Shown: positions 37,468 to 48,394, counted from the first letter of the stretch. The stretch: 64,000 nucleotides of DNA from Quillaja saponaria (GCA_029379385.1 CM055612.1:9982001-10046000); one strand, 5' to 3'. Numbers and translations are program-made. The notes: a model not told the origin generated them from the sequence alone.

Positions 37468-37572
37468 TAGGGTTTTGCGAAGACGTAAAATATATAGCGA
37501 AGCGGACAAAGTGAGTAAAGGAAGCTAGGGTTTTCGTCTTTTGGGCTTACTTGGGCTTGGCGATTCGGCCCA
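37468..37572 (-). promoter_or_regulatory. Ribosomal-protein-type promoter: telo boxes, site II elements, TATA
   Basis: Two telo boxes (AAACCCTA on the minus strand; 37468-37475 and 37526-37533), a TATATATT-like box at 37489-37496, and three site II type TGGGCY motifs (plus-strand TGGGCT at 37542-37547 and 37552-37557, GGCCCA at 37567-37572). Telo boxes combined with site II motifs are the known architecture of plant translation genes, bound by Pur-alpha-like and TCP factors. They sit upstream of P1 but also within ~200 bases of the F-box pseudogene start, so the promoter may be bidirectional. Confidence 0.75.
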
Positions 37573-37727
37573 ATTTATATACAACTTGACCAAAAAAAAC
37601 GACACTGCGTTTTGACATTTTGCGTGTCAGCATTAGAAAGTGAAGGAAGAAGAAAGCACCTACTACCTATCTTTTCGATATCCTGGGAGGGAAAGAGAGG
37701 AAGTTCACCTAGCCACGACGGCTGTCG

Positions 37728-38690
37728 ATGGTGGACCTACAGCCGGAGCTAGTCGCAGAAATCCTTTCACGACTACAGGTGAAGGATCTTATGCTATTCA
37801 GGTGTGTTTCGAAATCATAGAATGCTCTCATTCCAAATTTTATTACAATGCATCATAGCCATTCGATTGAAACTGATACTTATCTTTTCCTCATTACGAA
37901 GCAAACTCATACTGGAATATCAAATGATTTCTATTCTGCACCATTTTGTGATGATGACGGCATTGGCAAGGCCGTACAGATTTGGCATCCATTTTTGTAC
38001 CTAAGGATACAATGTTTTGTTACTGCAATGGCTTGTTTTGCATTTATCATGATGATGAAGCTTTTCTTCTATGAAACCCATCAATTATTGACTATCTTCT
38101 AGTCATCGCGAAATTTCTATGGTTGGATATGGGTATGACATGACCTAGTGATGATTATAAGGTTCTTAGTATTGTGCAATTTGTACCTCTGATGCCAAGC
38201 TTAATTCCCTTAGAACAAATTCGTGGAAGAAGGTTCAAGATTGGCCTTTTAGTAATCTTCGGTTTTATCAGCATCCTGTGTGCCAATGGTGGCTTACATT
38301 GGTTCCCCCTGTATGGATTGGAAGTTTGAGTCACCATGCCTTGTCACTTTTAATTTTGCAAATGGAGAATTCCAGGCTTGTCCAATCCAGTTGCTATTGA
38401 TAAATGGATGATGAAAGCAAATGGAGTGAAAGAATGTTGGACTAAACTCTATTCGATAGAACAGTGGGCAGTACCATGGAACTTTACATATTGCAAGCCA
38501 GTAGTGTTGTCAATGACTTGGAAACGAAAATTCGTGAGAAGGTCCAGAGTAAGGGTAGGCCTGAGCGGTTTCATGCTACAGTCTGTTTAGGAAGCCTTCT
38601 TTTGCTTGATGGTGCTAATGTAACATGATATGCAACGGCCAGCTCAGGTGAGAAAAACAAACAAGAGGAAGAGGTGAATGACATTTCTGA
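37728..38690 (+). pseudogene. F-box protein with F-box-associated (FBA) domain, broken
   Basis: Relic of an SCF ubiquitin-ligase substrate receptor of the F-box/FBA (CPR1-like) class. The start MVDLQPELVAEILSRLQVKD then LMLFRCVSKS is an excellent F-box, but the next codon, Trp in the family (SWNAL), is TAG (37818-37820). After that, NALIPNFITMHH continues in frame. A frameshift near 38,003 is needed to read CNGLFCIYHDDEAFLL; further shifts give YDMT-DDYKVLSIV, LNSLRTNSWKKVQDWPF, CANGGLHWF, MKANGVKECWTKLYSIE and ERFHATVCLGSLLLLDGAN, the usual FBA order. At least one nonsense mutation and several shifts mean no F-box protein is made. It starts 463 bases from the P1 start in opposite orientation. 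Confidence 0.82.
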
Positions 38691-38940
38691 GTTACTTTAC
38701 TTTTTTTGTTGTTTCTCAATAGTGCTTGATTACTTGCATTTTCTTAAAAAGTGGAATATCCCCTCATTGAAAGACATTACTTTGGTTATTCCTCTGTATT
38801 AGACAACTGAAAGTCATCTTATTGATTTTTCCCTAGCATATGATTGAAATTGCATGAATAAATATATTGTGGTTCTACCATTCAAGGTCTTCTTTCCAAG
38901 TAATGCTCCTCAGTGTTATCAAAGGCCCTAGGTGCTAGGG

Positions 38941-38948
38941 GTCCTTGG
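38941..38948. repeat. Left 8-bp target duplication of the hAT MITE
   Basis: GTCCTTGG, matching GTCCCTGG at 39282-39289 in 7 of 8 bases; eight bases is the hAT duplication length. Confidence 0.6.
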
Positions 38949-39281
38949 AAGGGTTGGAAACGAATACAAATTATTCATATTCGAATTCATATTCGAGGCT
39001 ATTTCAAACTGGGGTAGGTATTCGAATTTTAATTTGAATTTGGATATACCAGTATTCGATTCGATATTCGAGTTACTATTTTTATTTGTGTTCGTCAAAC
39101 TATTTTAATATTATTTATAATAAATTATAGGTATTTATAAACTATTCGAATACGAATATTTAGTATTACATTCAAGTTCAAATTTGAACTTAAGTTTATA
39201 TTTGTATCGGCATTCGAATTTGAATTTGAGTACAGTATTTGAATTCGAATAGTGCACTGTTTGATTTGAACGATAGCCCTA
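38949..39281. mobile_element. Ac-like hAT MITE (~333 bp)
   Basis: Left end AAGGGTTGGAAACGAATA and right end (other strand) TAGGGCTATCGTTCAAAT resemble the TAGGGATGG...CG start of Ac-like hAT termini. Flanks carry an 8-bp near-duplication. The interior is dominated by palindromic TATTCGAAT-type motifs and has no coding capacity. It sits inside an older repetitive stretch with GCTAGGGG and GGCTAGGCGC motifs (38,920-39,330), itself of unknown class. Confidence 0.6.
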
Positions 39282-39289
39282 GTCCCTGG

Positions 39290-41410
39290 AACCTTGGCTC
39301 TAGGGGCTAGGCGCAAGTGCATGCCTGAGGAAAGCTAGGTGCCATGCCAATGAAACATAAAAAAAAAAAAAAAAAAAAATTTGCTACAAGCATTAATTTT
39401 AGGCTTCTAGCAAGCAAAATCTAGGACCAATATGCTATAAAAGAGTAAGAATAGAAAAAAAAAGAAGCTATAGGCAATTATTCTAGCAAGTCGAAAGTAA
39501 AAATGGAAAAACCTAGCTAAAGGCAAGAGGTACATCAGGTACTCCACTAAGTCAGCAAGTAAAAACTAACGATAATCCAAAACTAATAAAATTAGTGCTT
39601 CTGCTTTCTAAAGTCTTAAGAGGTCCAGCAAGTAGTCCACTAGGGGCCTAGACGCATGCCTGAAGGACCTAGGAATTGCCTGAGTGAATGAGCCTGCTTG
39701 ATGGGTGTACAGTAGCCTCTCAACTTTTGAGCCTGAGGCTGTCTTTAATAACATTGATGCTTATGCAGGGTAGAAGTATTCTGCTAATCTCTTGTTGTAA
39801 TAGAGTATCTCACAACTTAAATTTCTTTTCACTCTAACAATGTGGTAGAATGATAATATTTTTATCGGTCTTAAGACTACATAAAGAGAAATAGAAGAGG
39901 AAACAAAAATTTGAGAAGTAGGTATATTATCAAGGTTTTAGGCATGATAATACTGGTAGGGTATTTCTTTTTCTCATAATAATTTTGTAATTTTCGATGT
40001 TTGTGTTAATTCAACATAGCTTTATTTTATCTATGCAGAAAATTGCAGCAGGATGAAGAAAGCTGTTTAATTCCATGGTCTTTTGAAGTTTCTAGTTCTG
40101 CTTTGAATTAACATTTTAACAAAACTAAGTTATTATTTGTTCTATGTATCTTAATATGTTTTGATAAATTTTGTTATCCATAGAGCTTTGTTGAAAGGTA
40201 AGTATGGCTGTTGAGCACAAGAAAAATCATATGAGGGAAGGATAAAAAATTTCCTATCAATTTGAAATTTTAAAATAAATTTACGTTCACCTAAAATCTT
40301 GCTTAAGGTAGGTATCTGGTTGGTTAGTGTGTCCATCATGGTAAGTTCTATACTACTGGTCCTTCTTTCTTTTTTTTCTTTTTTCTTTTTTTCTTTTTTT
40401 TTTTTTAAGAAAGCAAATGAGTTTTTAAAAAAGTATGGTGGAAGCAATAGTTACAGATGTTAGAAATGTTTTTGGAGTTGTGTTGCCGTCACTGATGCTC
40501 AAGCCATAATCTTGTGTCAATTTTTGTTCTGATTCTATGAGAAACTTTTCTTTTTTCACTGTGATATTGAGGTTGTGTTTGTCATTAATGCTCAGAAGAT
40601 AAATACTAATTATACATTTAACTTATGAGTTCTTACTTCTTCGCTTCTTCTAACTGTATAACAATTTAGTCTAAATGATGTTTTTCTAAGTTCAAAAGCA
40701 GAAAAGAAAGTTTTTGATTTCTTTATATGATTTCCATGTATCCTTGGCTCAAATAATAAAATGGGGAGTAGGCTTATATAGATTCCTGGTTTGGCAACTT
40801 TTTTGCGTGATTTTGTAAGCATGAACTTTTCAATCATGATCTACCTTTTTTTCGACCTGCCTAAGATCTTGGTTGTGTAAGCATGTTCATACGAGGATAA
40901 TCACATACATACTGGTCAAGAATGTATATAAGGGACTGCATAATGGGGCATTTTGGTGTTGTTGAGTAAATGTTTCAAGCTTTCTATGTTTTATTCACGT
41001 TTGCTCGTTTATGGGACATTTAACTTTTAATTGTGCTGGGCCATACGGTACTCTTGGGTGCAAACAATTTTTTGCACCCATTTGGATTTTAGACCACGCC
41101 AGTTGCTTTTTTCTCCAGTTCTTTCATACCCTAGAATTTGATGTTTTCCCCAAGATATATTGTCTGCAGTTTTAGGATAATGACATCCCTGCCTCATATG
41201 CTTTCTCTCTCTCCACTCCCACTTGTCTAATCGCCTTTGTTACTTTCCTGCCCCATATTTTTTATTAACATTCAATTATGTTGGAGAGGTTGATTTGTTG
41301 GATGATATATTGGAGTTTTTCTTAGGTGGAGTTATTGAGTTAATCAATGTTTTTGTTTGTTATTTATTCCTTTACACGTTTTCTTTTGTTTTTGGTGACT
41401 TGAATGTATA
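39290..41410. other. Non-coding region
   Basis: Includes an A20 run at 39360-39379, CTAGG-rich low-complexity sequence around 39,600-39,660, and a C/T-rich tract near 40,365-40,410. No gene structure recognised, though it might hold introns or lost exons of the fragment at 41412-41583. Confidence 0.4.
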
Positions 41411-41411
41411 G

Positions 41412-41583
41412 GATAGAAAAGCAGCTAGACCATATTGATAAGGCGATGGAGACACTTATCAAAAGAGTGTTGGATGATGATAGCAGCAAGGAGAAGGTTA
41501 TGGCCATGCTACATACCCTGTCTGGATTAGATGTCGGATCTGAGCTCTTTCATTCGGCTATCAGACTGATAGCAAGAAAGTAA
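41412..41583 (+). pseudogene. Orphan 3' exon of an unidentified gene
   Basis: After an acceptor-like TGTATAG the sequence opens as GIEKQLDHI-type coding: IEKQLDHIDKAMETLIKRVL, then SSKEKVMAMLHTLSGLDVG and SELFHSAIRLIARK, ending TAA (41581-41583). A frame shifted by one base continues with REMFLCFGGARHQLLLKCLK, suggesting the original was longer and a shift introduced this stop. Amphipathic, charged composition argues it was truly coding. I do not recognise the family, and no upstream exons were found, so it is probably a gene fragment. Confidence 0.45.
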
Positions 41584-43320
41584 ACAGGGAGATGTTTCTC
41601 TGCTTTGGAGGAGCCAGACATCAGCTTCTGTTGAAATGTCTGAAAGTTTGTTTATTTTTATCTGACTTTCTTGTATCAGTTGCTCTTCTTTTACTAGACT
41701 GTTAAGACTTGTGGATACCCTTAATTTCTGCATTGTATTGCTTGTTTGTGGAATTTGAATCGTTCTCGGGTATCCTTATTTTTCTGAAGTCATAACTATT
41801 GGATGAAGTAGCCAGTGTGTCAACAGTTCTTTTCTTAGTTCAAAGATTGAGGATCTACAATGAAGTGTGATTATTTTTGTCGTCTTCTCCATATTTTATA
41901 CAAACAAAGTATTTTTCTTTTTCCTCTAATTTTGTGATTAGTGGTTGTGCCCTTCATACTTTTGAATCTGTGGAAATGCAGGAAATCACTGATTGTGGAA
42001 ATGCAGGAAATGACTGATCCTGCGTATGTACTGCTGCATCTGATGGAGATTCACCAAACCCCTATCCTCTTTTACTTTTCGTCTCTTTACAATTTGTCAT
42101 TTTGACAGTTAAACAATCAGGTTGAGTTCTGTTTTTGTCTCCTATTAAATCTGTCGTTGTTAATTAAAAAAAAAAGAAAAAAAAAGTGATTTAAGAGAGT
42201 ATAAGGACAATTTTATAAAAATATTACAATTGAATTGACTTCTAGTAATTATATTTATAGTCTAATTGATATGATGTTTTGTTTCAAACATTAAAAAAAT
42301 TTAAAATAAAAAATTAACTTACTTGGATTGAATTAAATTTTTTCAAGAATTTATTCAAAATTTAGGGTTAATTTGGTTTGGAGTTTGAAAATTAGTATTT
42401 TGAATAATTGATTTTGTTAATAGAGATTACGAAATAATTAATTTCAGCTATGTTTTGAGTTTTTTTAGTTATTAAAAAAAAATTAATTTGAACTTTAAGA
42501 ATATATTTTTTTTAAATTAGGATATTGTTTTAAAAAAATAATAAAAAAACTGGTTTTTAAGTGTGCTATGAAAAAAATATAGATAAGTAATTTTTAAAAA
42601 AATGAGCTAAAATTATATTAGTTGTTTGATCAAAAGTAATTATCAATTACTTTTAACTAAGTATGTAATTATACAAGTTAAAAGTGATTTTCAGACTCGA
42701 AACGTATCTTTTAGGCTTGGGACTTGTGACTTGTAGGAAAGAGAAAAATAGATGAAATAATAGAATTAATGTTAAATTGTATTTTGGATTCAGTCTAATT
42801 TTATCATTTTTAAAAATGATTTTTATTTATTAATTAATAAAAATACATGTGTGAAGATGTAATTAAAATTAATGCTTCAATACGATAATGTAATTTAACT
42901 TTTTTTTAAAAACACACCAACAAGTTGACTTGATAGTTAAAAAAAATTTATTCTAATCTTCAAAAGGCCGTAAGTATAAAAATTTTATTTTGAAGGAAAG
43001 TTGTGTATTTTTGCCTAAGTTGAAAAAATAATTAGTTTATAAAAGCAAAATCACGGAAAAATAGAAAATAAAATGGAAAACAGAAAAATCATATATACCC
43101 CAAGTATAATTTGACCTAAAATTAATTAAACAAATTAAAAAAAAAAAGAAAAAAAAAGAAAAAAAAAAGAAGAGAAAATGAATGTGGTTGTAAATAACTA
43201 ATGATCCAGACGTGCAAGGAACTACCATTGCATGGAATACTCCAGAAGAAAAGAAGAGTAGAAGACTCTTCCACCCATCTTCGTTAAGCATACCGCCCAC
43301 CGACCAGGCCTGCTTTCTCA
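41584..43320. other. AT-rich intergenic DNA
   Basis: No gene recognised. 42,160-43,190 is very AT-rich with A runs and (AAAAAG)n-like tracts near 43,136-43,170. A short direct repeat, GTGGAAATGCAGGAAAT-type, occurs at about 41,970 and 41,995. Confidence 0.5.
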
Positions 43321-43331
43321 GTCTGCTATCC

Positions 43332-43482
43332 AGCCACGTCACCACCTGGTCCCACCAATATCACACGTGGCATGTCTCTGTCCATTTTCCTTTACTTCCA
43401 GATATTTCTAGAAAGCTTGTTTGCCAGTTCCAGAACAATGTCAATCCAATTCTCCCCTTCAATTAAATATTAAATATAAATA
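43332..43482 (+). promoter_or_regulatory. Promoter of small gene: ABRE/G-box motifs and TATA box
   Basis: GCCACGTCACC (43333-43343; TGACGTGGC on the other strand) and CACACGTGGCATG (43362-43374, a CACGTG G-box inside an ABRE-like ACACGTGGC) lie 90-140 bases before TATAAATA at 43475-43482. The gene's ATG is at 43561. Paired ACGT-core elements close to a TATA box are typical of ABA- or stress-responsive plant genes; the inducing signal is inference. Confidence 0.6.
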
Positions 43483-43560
43483 AATACTGCTCTGCTCTCA
43501 ATTCTCAAATAATTAGCCCAGAATCAATCAAAAACAAACAGTTGCATACAATTATCGACC

Positions 43561-43815
43561 ATGTTGATGTCGATCTTCAGCTCGTTCGATGTTCTCTGTG
43601 GAGAATCCTACGGCCAGAAATCGAGGTTGTCTCCGGTTCCATCCAAAGAGGGAAGTCCGAAACCGAAAAAGATGGAGAAGAAGGAGGAGCAGTCTATGAA
43701 AAAGAGGAATGAGAATGAAGGGAATTCATCTCCGCAGAACAGGCAGAAGCAAAGGCCCAGGTTCGCCCCAGAATTGGATGGGGTACACTGTTTTGAGACA
43801 ATTCTACCTTATTGA
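43561..43815 (+). CDS. Small plant protein with C-terminal FAPELDGVHCFETILPY signature
   Basis: Intronless 84-residue protein. N-terminus MLMSIFSSFDVLCGESYGQK; the middle (residues 21-63) is highly charged and probably disordered (KKMEKKEEQSMKKRNENE); the C-terminus is RPRFAPELDGVHCFETILPY. The C-terminal block is shared with the small protein at 45990-46308 and, from memory, with small uncharacterised stress-related plant proteins; no biochemical role is claimed. A second ATG at 43567 would give an 82-residue form. A TATA box and ACGT-core elements stand upstream. Good codon-level organisation, no breaks. Confidence 0.82.
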   Translation: MLMSIFSSFDVLCGESYGQKSRLSPVPSKEGSPKPKKMEKKEEQSMKKRNENEGNSSPQNRQKQRPRFAPELDGVHCFETILPY

Positions 43816-44530
43816 TCTCAAATTCAATTAATTATTTGTTGTATAATATAATGTCTTTGTAGATTTGTAATCAAAAGTTTCAAAGAGTTAAATATAAATT
43901 TGGACAAATATTTATTATTCCAATTTTATCTTCTATATATGATCTTGGTTTGAAACTTTGATTTGCATCTATAATTAGCCTCTATTTTCCTCTTCAAATT
44001 CTAGAATTGACAATGAATTTCAACAACAATTAGGCTTATGGAGATTTAGCTGAGGAAAGAAAAAAAATTAAAGTTTTCATTAACATAAGCACCAAACCAA
44101 ACAAACAAATAGATTGTGCAATATGAACTCTGATTTTTCTTTTCACTGAATTTAAAATTTTTAAAAATTAAGAAAAAAGATCAAGATCCAAGGGCTACTG
44201 CCAAGAAGAGGTCGTAAAAGAAGGGAAGTGAGATTAAGGACATGACTGAGAAAAACATAGCCGGGAGAGAAATGAACTGAAAATAAGGAAAAAAAAAATG
44301 TCATGTAGGGAATATGTCTGGATACAGGATAAGCACATTTAGTAGTTTTTTTTTTTTTTTGTGAGAATTCAGAAATGATACTAAAATTACTTCAGGAAAA
44401 AAGAGGCAAGGCTTAAATCTTGGGGTATTTATATTAATTTGATAATAGCAATAGTCCTATTTACTATATTAAAGAATAATATATATTGATTTTCTTGGTT
44501 TGAATTTTTTTTTTAAGGTCCTTCAGAGTA
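43816..44530. other. Intergenic DNA
   Basis: 3' UTR of the small gene and AT-rich sequence. No gene or repeat structure recognised. Confidence 0.5.
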
Positions 44531-45404
44531 AAATTTTTGAAAATCTATGGAGAATATTTTGCTGGAGTCCCAGGACACTGGAGAGCAACAAAATGGAACG
44601 TTTTTATATTTTACTTTAAAAAAAAAAATCTAATTTGAGTTTTGTTCTTCATCCAGAACGAAACGTTCTTCCGGGTTTGAAGATTGTGTCGTTCCGTAAA
44701 CCATCACTAGACTGTGGAGCAATTTGTAAATTCACAGCGGCAGCTCGTGGAGACTAATTATTAGAGAAATAAAGAAGACCTAGATGGGAAAAAGAAGAAA
44801 TTGCAGGAAGCGCTTGACTTGAGTGAATTTGCAGTCTGAAATGGAGGCTTGAAGGCTTAAGAGCTTGAACGTGGAGCTGGAATTGCAGAATAGGATCTTG
44901 CTGCTGCTGCTGCTGCACAGAGGAAGATTGAGTTTTCCGAGAAATCCAACTTGATGCATTTGTTTTGAGCTTCAATTTCATGAGATTGAGATTTGTATTA
45001 GTAATGGTAGGAATTGGGATTTTTCTAATTTCACCTTGTTTTTAGATTGGAATTTGGACATTTGGTTGGAGATTTGTATATATTTTCCAATATTTTGTTA
45101 AATATAATTAAATTTTCTTAGAATTTAGATTGGTTCCGATCAAGTAAATTAATACAAATTTGTATTTATCAACAATTCAGATTCTCTTAGCCTTAACTTC
45201 GGTTTTCTTGGTTTTCAAACGTTCTGAAAATGCTCTCCAATAGAACTGTTCTCACACTGCAATAATGAACATGAAAAACTCTTACTGGTGAATTATTACA
45301 AACCAATACAAAATAAATTATTATTATTTTTTTTTTTTGCCATTTGGTTGCTCTTCAAGGACTCTTCCAGCAAAATATTCTCCGTGAAATCTATTATAAA
45401 ATTC
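44531..45404. mobile_element. Inverted-repeat-flanked element (~870 bp), possibly carrying a gene fragment
   Basis: Imperfect inverted repeats of ~65 bp: left 44531-44596 and right 45340-45404 share GGAGAATATTTTGCTGGA, GTCC, and GAGCAAC-AAATGG blocks in inverted order. Between them a minus-strand open frame (44981-44754) encodes a 75-residue Ser/Gln-rich peptide starting MKLKLKTNASSWISRKTQSS with a CAG-coded Gln run. Repeat-flanked with no transposase suggests a non-autonomous DNA transposon; the open frame could be a captured exon. No target duplication could be defined, so the class is unknown. Confidence 0.5.
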
Positions 45405-45989
45405 TCATAAATTATTTAGTTTTAACGTGACTGGTAAGGAAGCATAAACTGACCTACATAATTGGTAAATTACAATAGATTGTATCCCAGAACATGAACA
45501 ACATGTAAAATTTTAAATTGACTATGTCCAGATGGAAAATGGTGTAGGCATCCAACTATTGGCCTCAGTTCTCAAGAGTAATGCATCCACCAGGAAAATA
45601 AAAAGTCCGAGTCAAACATGTGATAAATGAGATAGCTAAGTTTTGTTGGTGATAGCTCGCGTGGGAAGATAAAAAAATCAGCCAAGGCAATAGGCGTGTG
45701 TGGTCCTCACGCTCCTTATGGCTTGCCTTACTTTCCACGAGGTTAATGCATTTGCTTAAGGTAGGATTATCCTATTTCACATTATTAAATAAAATCTTAT
45801 TTATCAATTGAGTAGCTTTTCTTCTTTCCCATTCCTTCTTTAAACACAATTCTTTACTTCTCTTCATCTCCAAGGCATCTCCAAATTCCTTTTTTTCCAC
45901 TTTCCCCTGGAGACATATATAGTTGCTGCAAAGCCAATTGTCCTCTAAGAACTCAAAGCTTCTCAATTCTCAGGGTCAGGTTGCAATCA
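45405..45989. other. Upstream region of the second small gene
   Basis: A TATA-like ATATATA at 45915-45921 lies 69 bases before the ATG at 45990. The minus-strand open frame at 45772-45966 is a shadow without family features. Confidence 0.4.
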
Positions 45990-46308
45990 ATGGCTGTGGG
46001 AACTATTTATGCAGCTGTGCCTGCTGTTGCTGCTGCTGTTGGGTTTTATTTCTTTGACAGAAACTACTCCAAATCTAAGGTAAGAAAAACAACTTCACTT
46101 TCATTTTTCAATTCAGATTCAGATGTAGCTTTGGAAAAACAAAAGCTAAATTGTGCTGAACTATATGCAGGAACCTAGAGGAGGAATTTGGTCATATAAT
46201 GAGAGGATTGTACCAAAAGTAAAGGAAGAAATGAAGACCCGTCAGAATCCAAAGTTGGCACCACAGTTTGATGGTTTACATTGTTATGAAACTTTGGTGG
46301 GGCATTAA
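45990..46308 (+). CDS. Small single-pass protein with C-terminal LAPQFDGLHCYETLV signature
   Basis: Two exons, 45990-46079 and 46171-46308, giving 75 residues. Exon 1 encodes MAVGTIYAAVPAVAAAVGFY then FFDRNYSKSK: an N-terminal hydrophobic helix (residues ~3-21) followed by positive charges, so a membrane anchor or signal anchor. Exon 2 encodes EPRGGIWSYNERIVPKVKEE and ends NPKLAPQFDGLHCYETLVGH. The C-terminus matches the small protein at 43561-43815 (AP-x-x-DG-x-HC-[FY]-ET). The two genes lie 2.2 kb apart on the same strand but differ in N-terminus and intron content, so they are distant paralogues or share only a motif. Function unknown. Confidence 0.82.
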
Positions 46309-48394
46309 TTTTTGCCTAAAAGTCTGTATGTAATTGTCTTCTGCCTGCAGGGGATGGTAGCTTGATATTTATATTCTGCCTAATTGTAAGATATCTTTAT
46401 TCAAATTTATCATTTATCTTAAGCTTTTTTTTTTCTTTCTTTTTTTTTTTTAAAGAAAATTGGAAACTGGAATTAAGGAAAATAATAGAAACAAAGTAGA
46501 GTTCAACACTGTCTACAGAAGAAAAAACTACACTTCAGGAGTCAGGAAGAGTATCAACACCTGATACAACATTCTCTAACTAAAAACTAAAAAGAAAAAA
46601 AGGGCACTCTTTAGTCTTAAGTCTCCAAGAAACATCTTCTCAATCTAAAACACTAGTCACTACCAGCATATTTGGAACAACTATCTGCAATGCAATACCA
46701 TTACCTTCTTGATAACAAAACTGCACATGAACTTCTGCAAATCGCTCATTTGGAGCCAAGCTGTTGTCCCGCAACTGTAAGCATTCACCAATTTTGAAGA
46801 ATCAAAATAAGGAGATGCATGGCTGAGATGAAATTCATGTACCACTTACAATCTTTTCCAAGAGCCTAAAATTCAGCCAAATGTTGTTAATTATAACCAA
46901 ATAAAAAACAAGAAGCCATCATAAACCTTTAGTGATCATCTCTATAGATTGAATACACCTACACTCTCTGCAGCACCAGGATTTCCAACACTAACAAATA
47001 TTCAATTTTATAAAGGGGATTGACAGGAAACATAAAATAGGTATCATTGATTTGTTCAGGAGAAGAGTCTATGCTCCTATTAGACTAGGGATGGCAATGA
47101 GGCAGATTTGGTCAAACTCGTGTCCTACCCGCCCTCCATTACCCCTTATCCAGACTCGTCCCTTACTCACCGTGGTAGAGGGTATTATACCCAATCCTCT
47201 ACTCCTATAAGTTCGAATAAATATAAGTAAAACATTATAACTCTTGATTTATTTATGATAACAATTCAAAAAAAATCAACTAATCAATCATTTTAACATT
47301 CAAATGAAATAAAAGCATAGCTTAATCAAGGCTGAAAGCTTATTTTGTTTCTAGTTATTTATTTAGTAAGACTGAGTAGTGAGTACATTACGAGTTTTGA
47401 CTAAAATCCTTACCTACCCTGTATCTGTGGCAGGTATAAAATTTTATATTCTTACTCACCCCTTATTCTTCAGCCCAAAAAAAAAAGAAAAAAAAAAGGA
47501 AAACAAAAACAAAAGGCACAAGGTAATAGATGTCAGACAGCAAACTACAGCTAGCTGAGGGGAAGCAGAAAAATGATTTAAGAATGTGAACTAAGAAGTG
47601 AAAGTTCTAAGTACTGTACCTATGCCTATAATGTTCAGTTTATTGGTAAGGGAACTAAATAAATTTATCAAGAATCAGAACAGCAAACGAAAGTATCACA
47701 ACCGAACTGTATCTTCCTATGGTGGCTAAACCTAAAGACAGATAAATAAGGCAAAAAAAAACGTTAAAACACTGAATAGTTTTAACTTTTAACACTGACT
47801 GAGATGATGTATATAGAGATTACAACTGGTCTTAAAAGCCAGCATAGATTTTACATATTCCACATGACACTGATGCAAGAACATGGATCTTGAACTTCTA
47901 AAGTGAAGATAAGAAGGAAAGCATCGTTCAAATTCAAGATGGCAGTACTAAATTGAATAGCTAGTATATCTCTTAAGATGTTACTTTACCTCATGCAGGC
48001 AAAGATACACGAGTGGCTATTATTTGAAGCCTCTACGGTATAGAATAGTCCATTCAGCTCATAATTTTCATGAAAGAATTTTTACCTACATGAAGGTAGA
48101 AAAACACGAAAAAACAAAAGGAAGTGGGGAAAATTATTTTTATTTTATTTGTTAGCTTGGTATGTACTGCCATATAATGGCTTAATATTCTGAATGTGAT
48201 TCTATATAATACAGTCCGAAAAAATATTCAGTAAAAGTAGAATCCCTTGGCCCTGTTTTACCTTATTTTTTGGCCAATACAAAGACTCGGATCTCTCTAA
48301 GAACGACATTAGAGCATGTGTTGTCCCAAAGAAAACAGAACATACATGAGGAGAAGCACCTAGTGCTGTATTTAGACTGATTCCATCACTTCAC
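46309..48394. other. Intergenic region between two convergent genes
   Basis: Contains 3' UTRs of the small gene and of the START gene. A hAT-like terminus at 47096 is listed separately. A minus-strand stretch around 46,650-46,850 has short open frames between splice-like sites, but two frames compete and neither matches a family I know. Confidence 0.4.
47096..47475. mobile_element. Truncated Ac-like hAT relic
   Basis: TAGGGATGGCAATGAGGC (47096-47113) is a typical Ac-like hAT terminus, followed by hAT-style sub-terminal sequence (ACTCGTGTCCTACCCGCC, CTTACTCACC). Near 47,405-47,470 related motifs recur (CCTTACCTACCCTG, CTTACTCACCCCTTATT). No intact right terminus or 8-bp duplication found; the end coordinate is approximate. 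Confidence 0.45.

Noticed and set aside
46640..46850. Possible minus-strand terminal exon (frames VQFCYQEGNGIALQIVVP or SCGTTAWLQMSDLQKF)
   Set aside because: Two competing frames, no recognisable family and no convincing upstream exons; may be START-gene 3' UTR or a relic.
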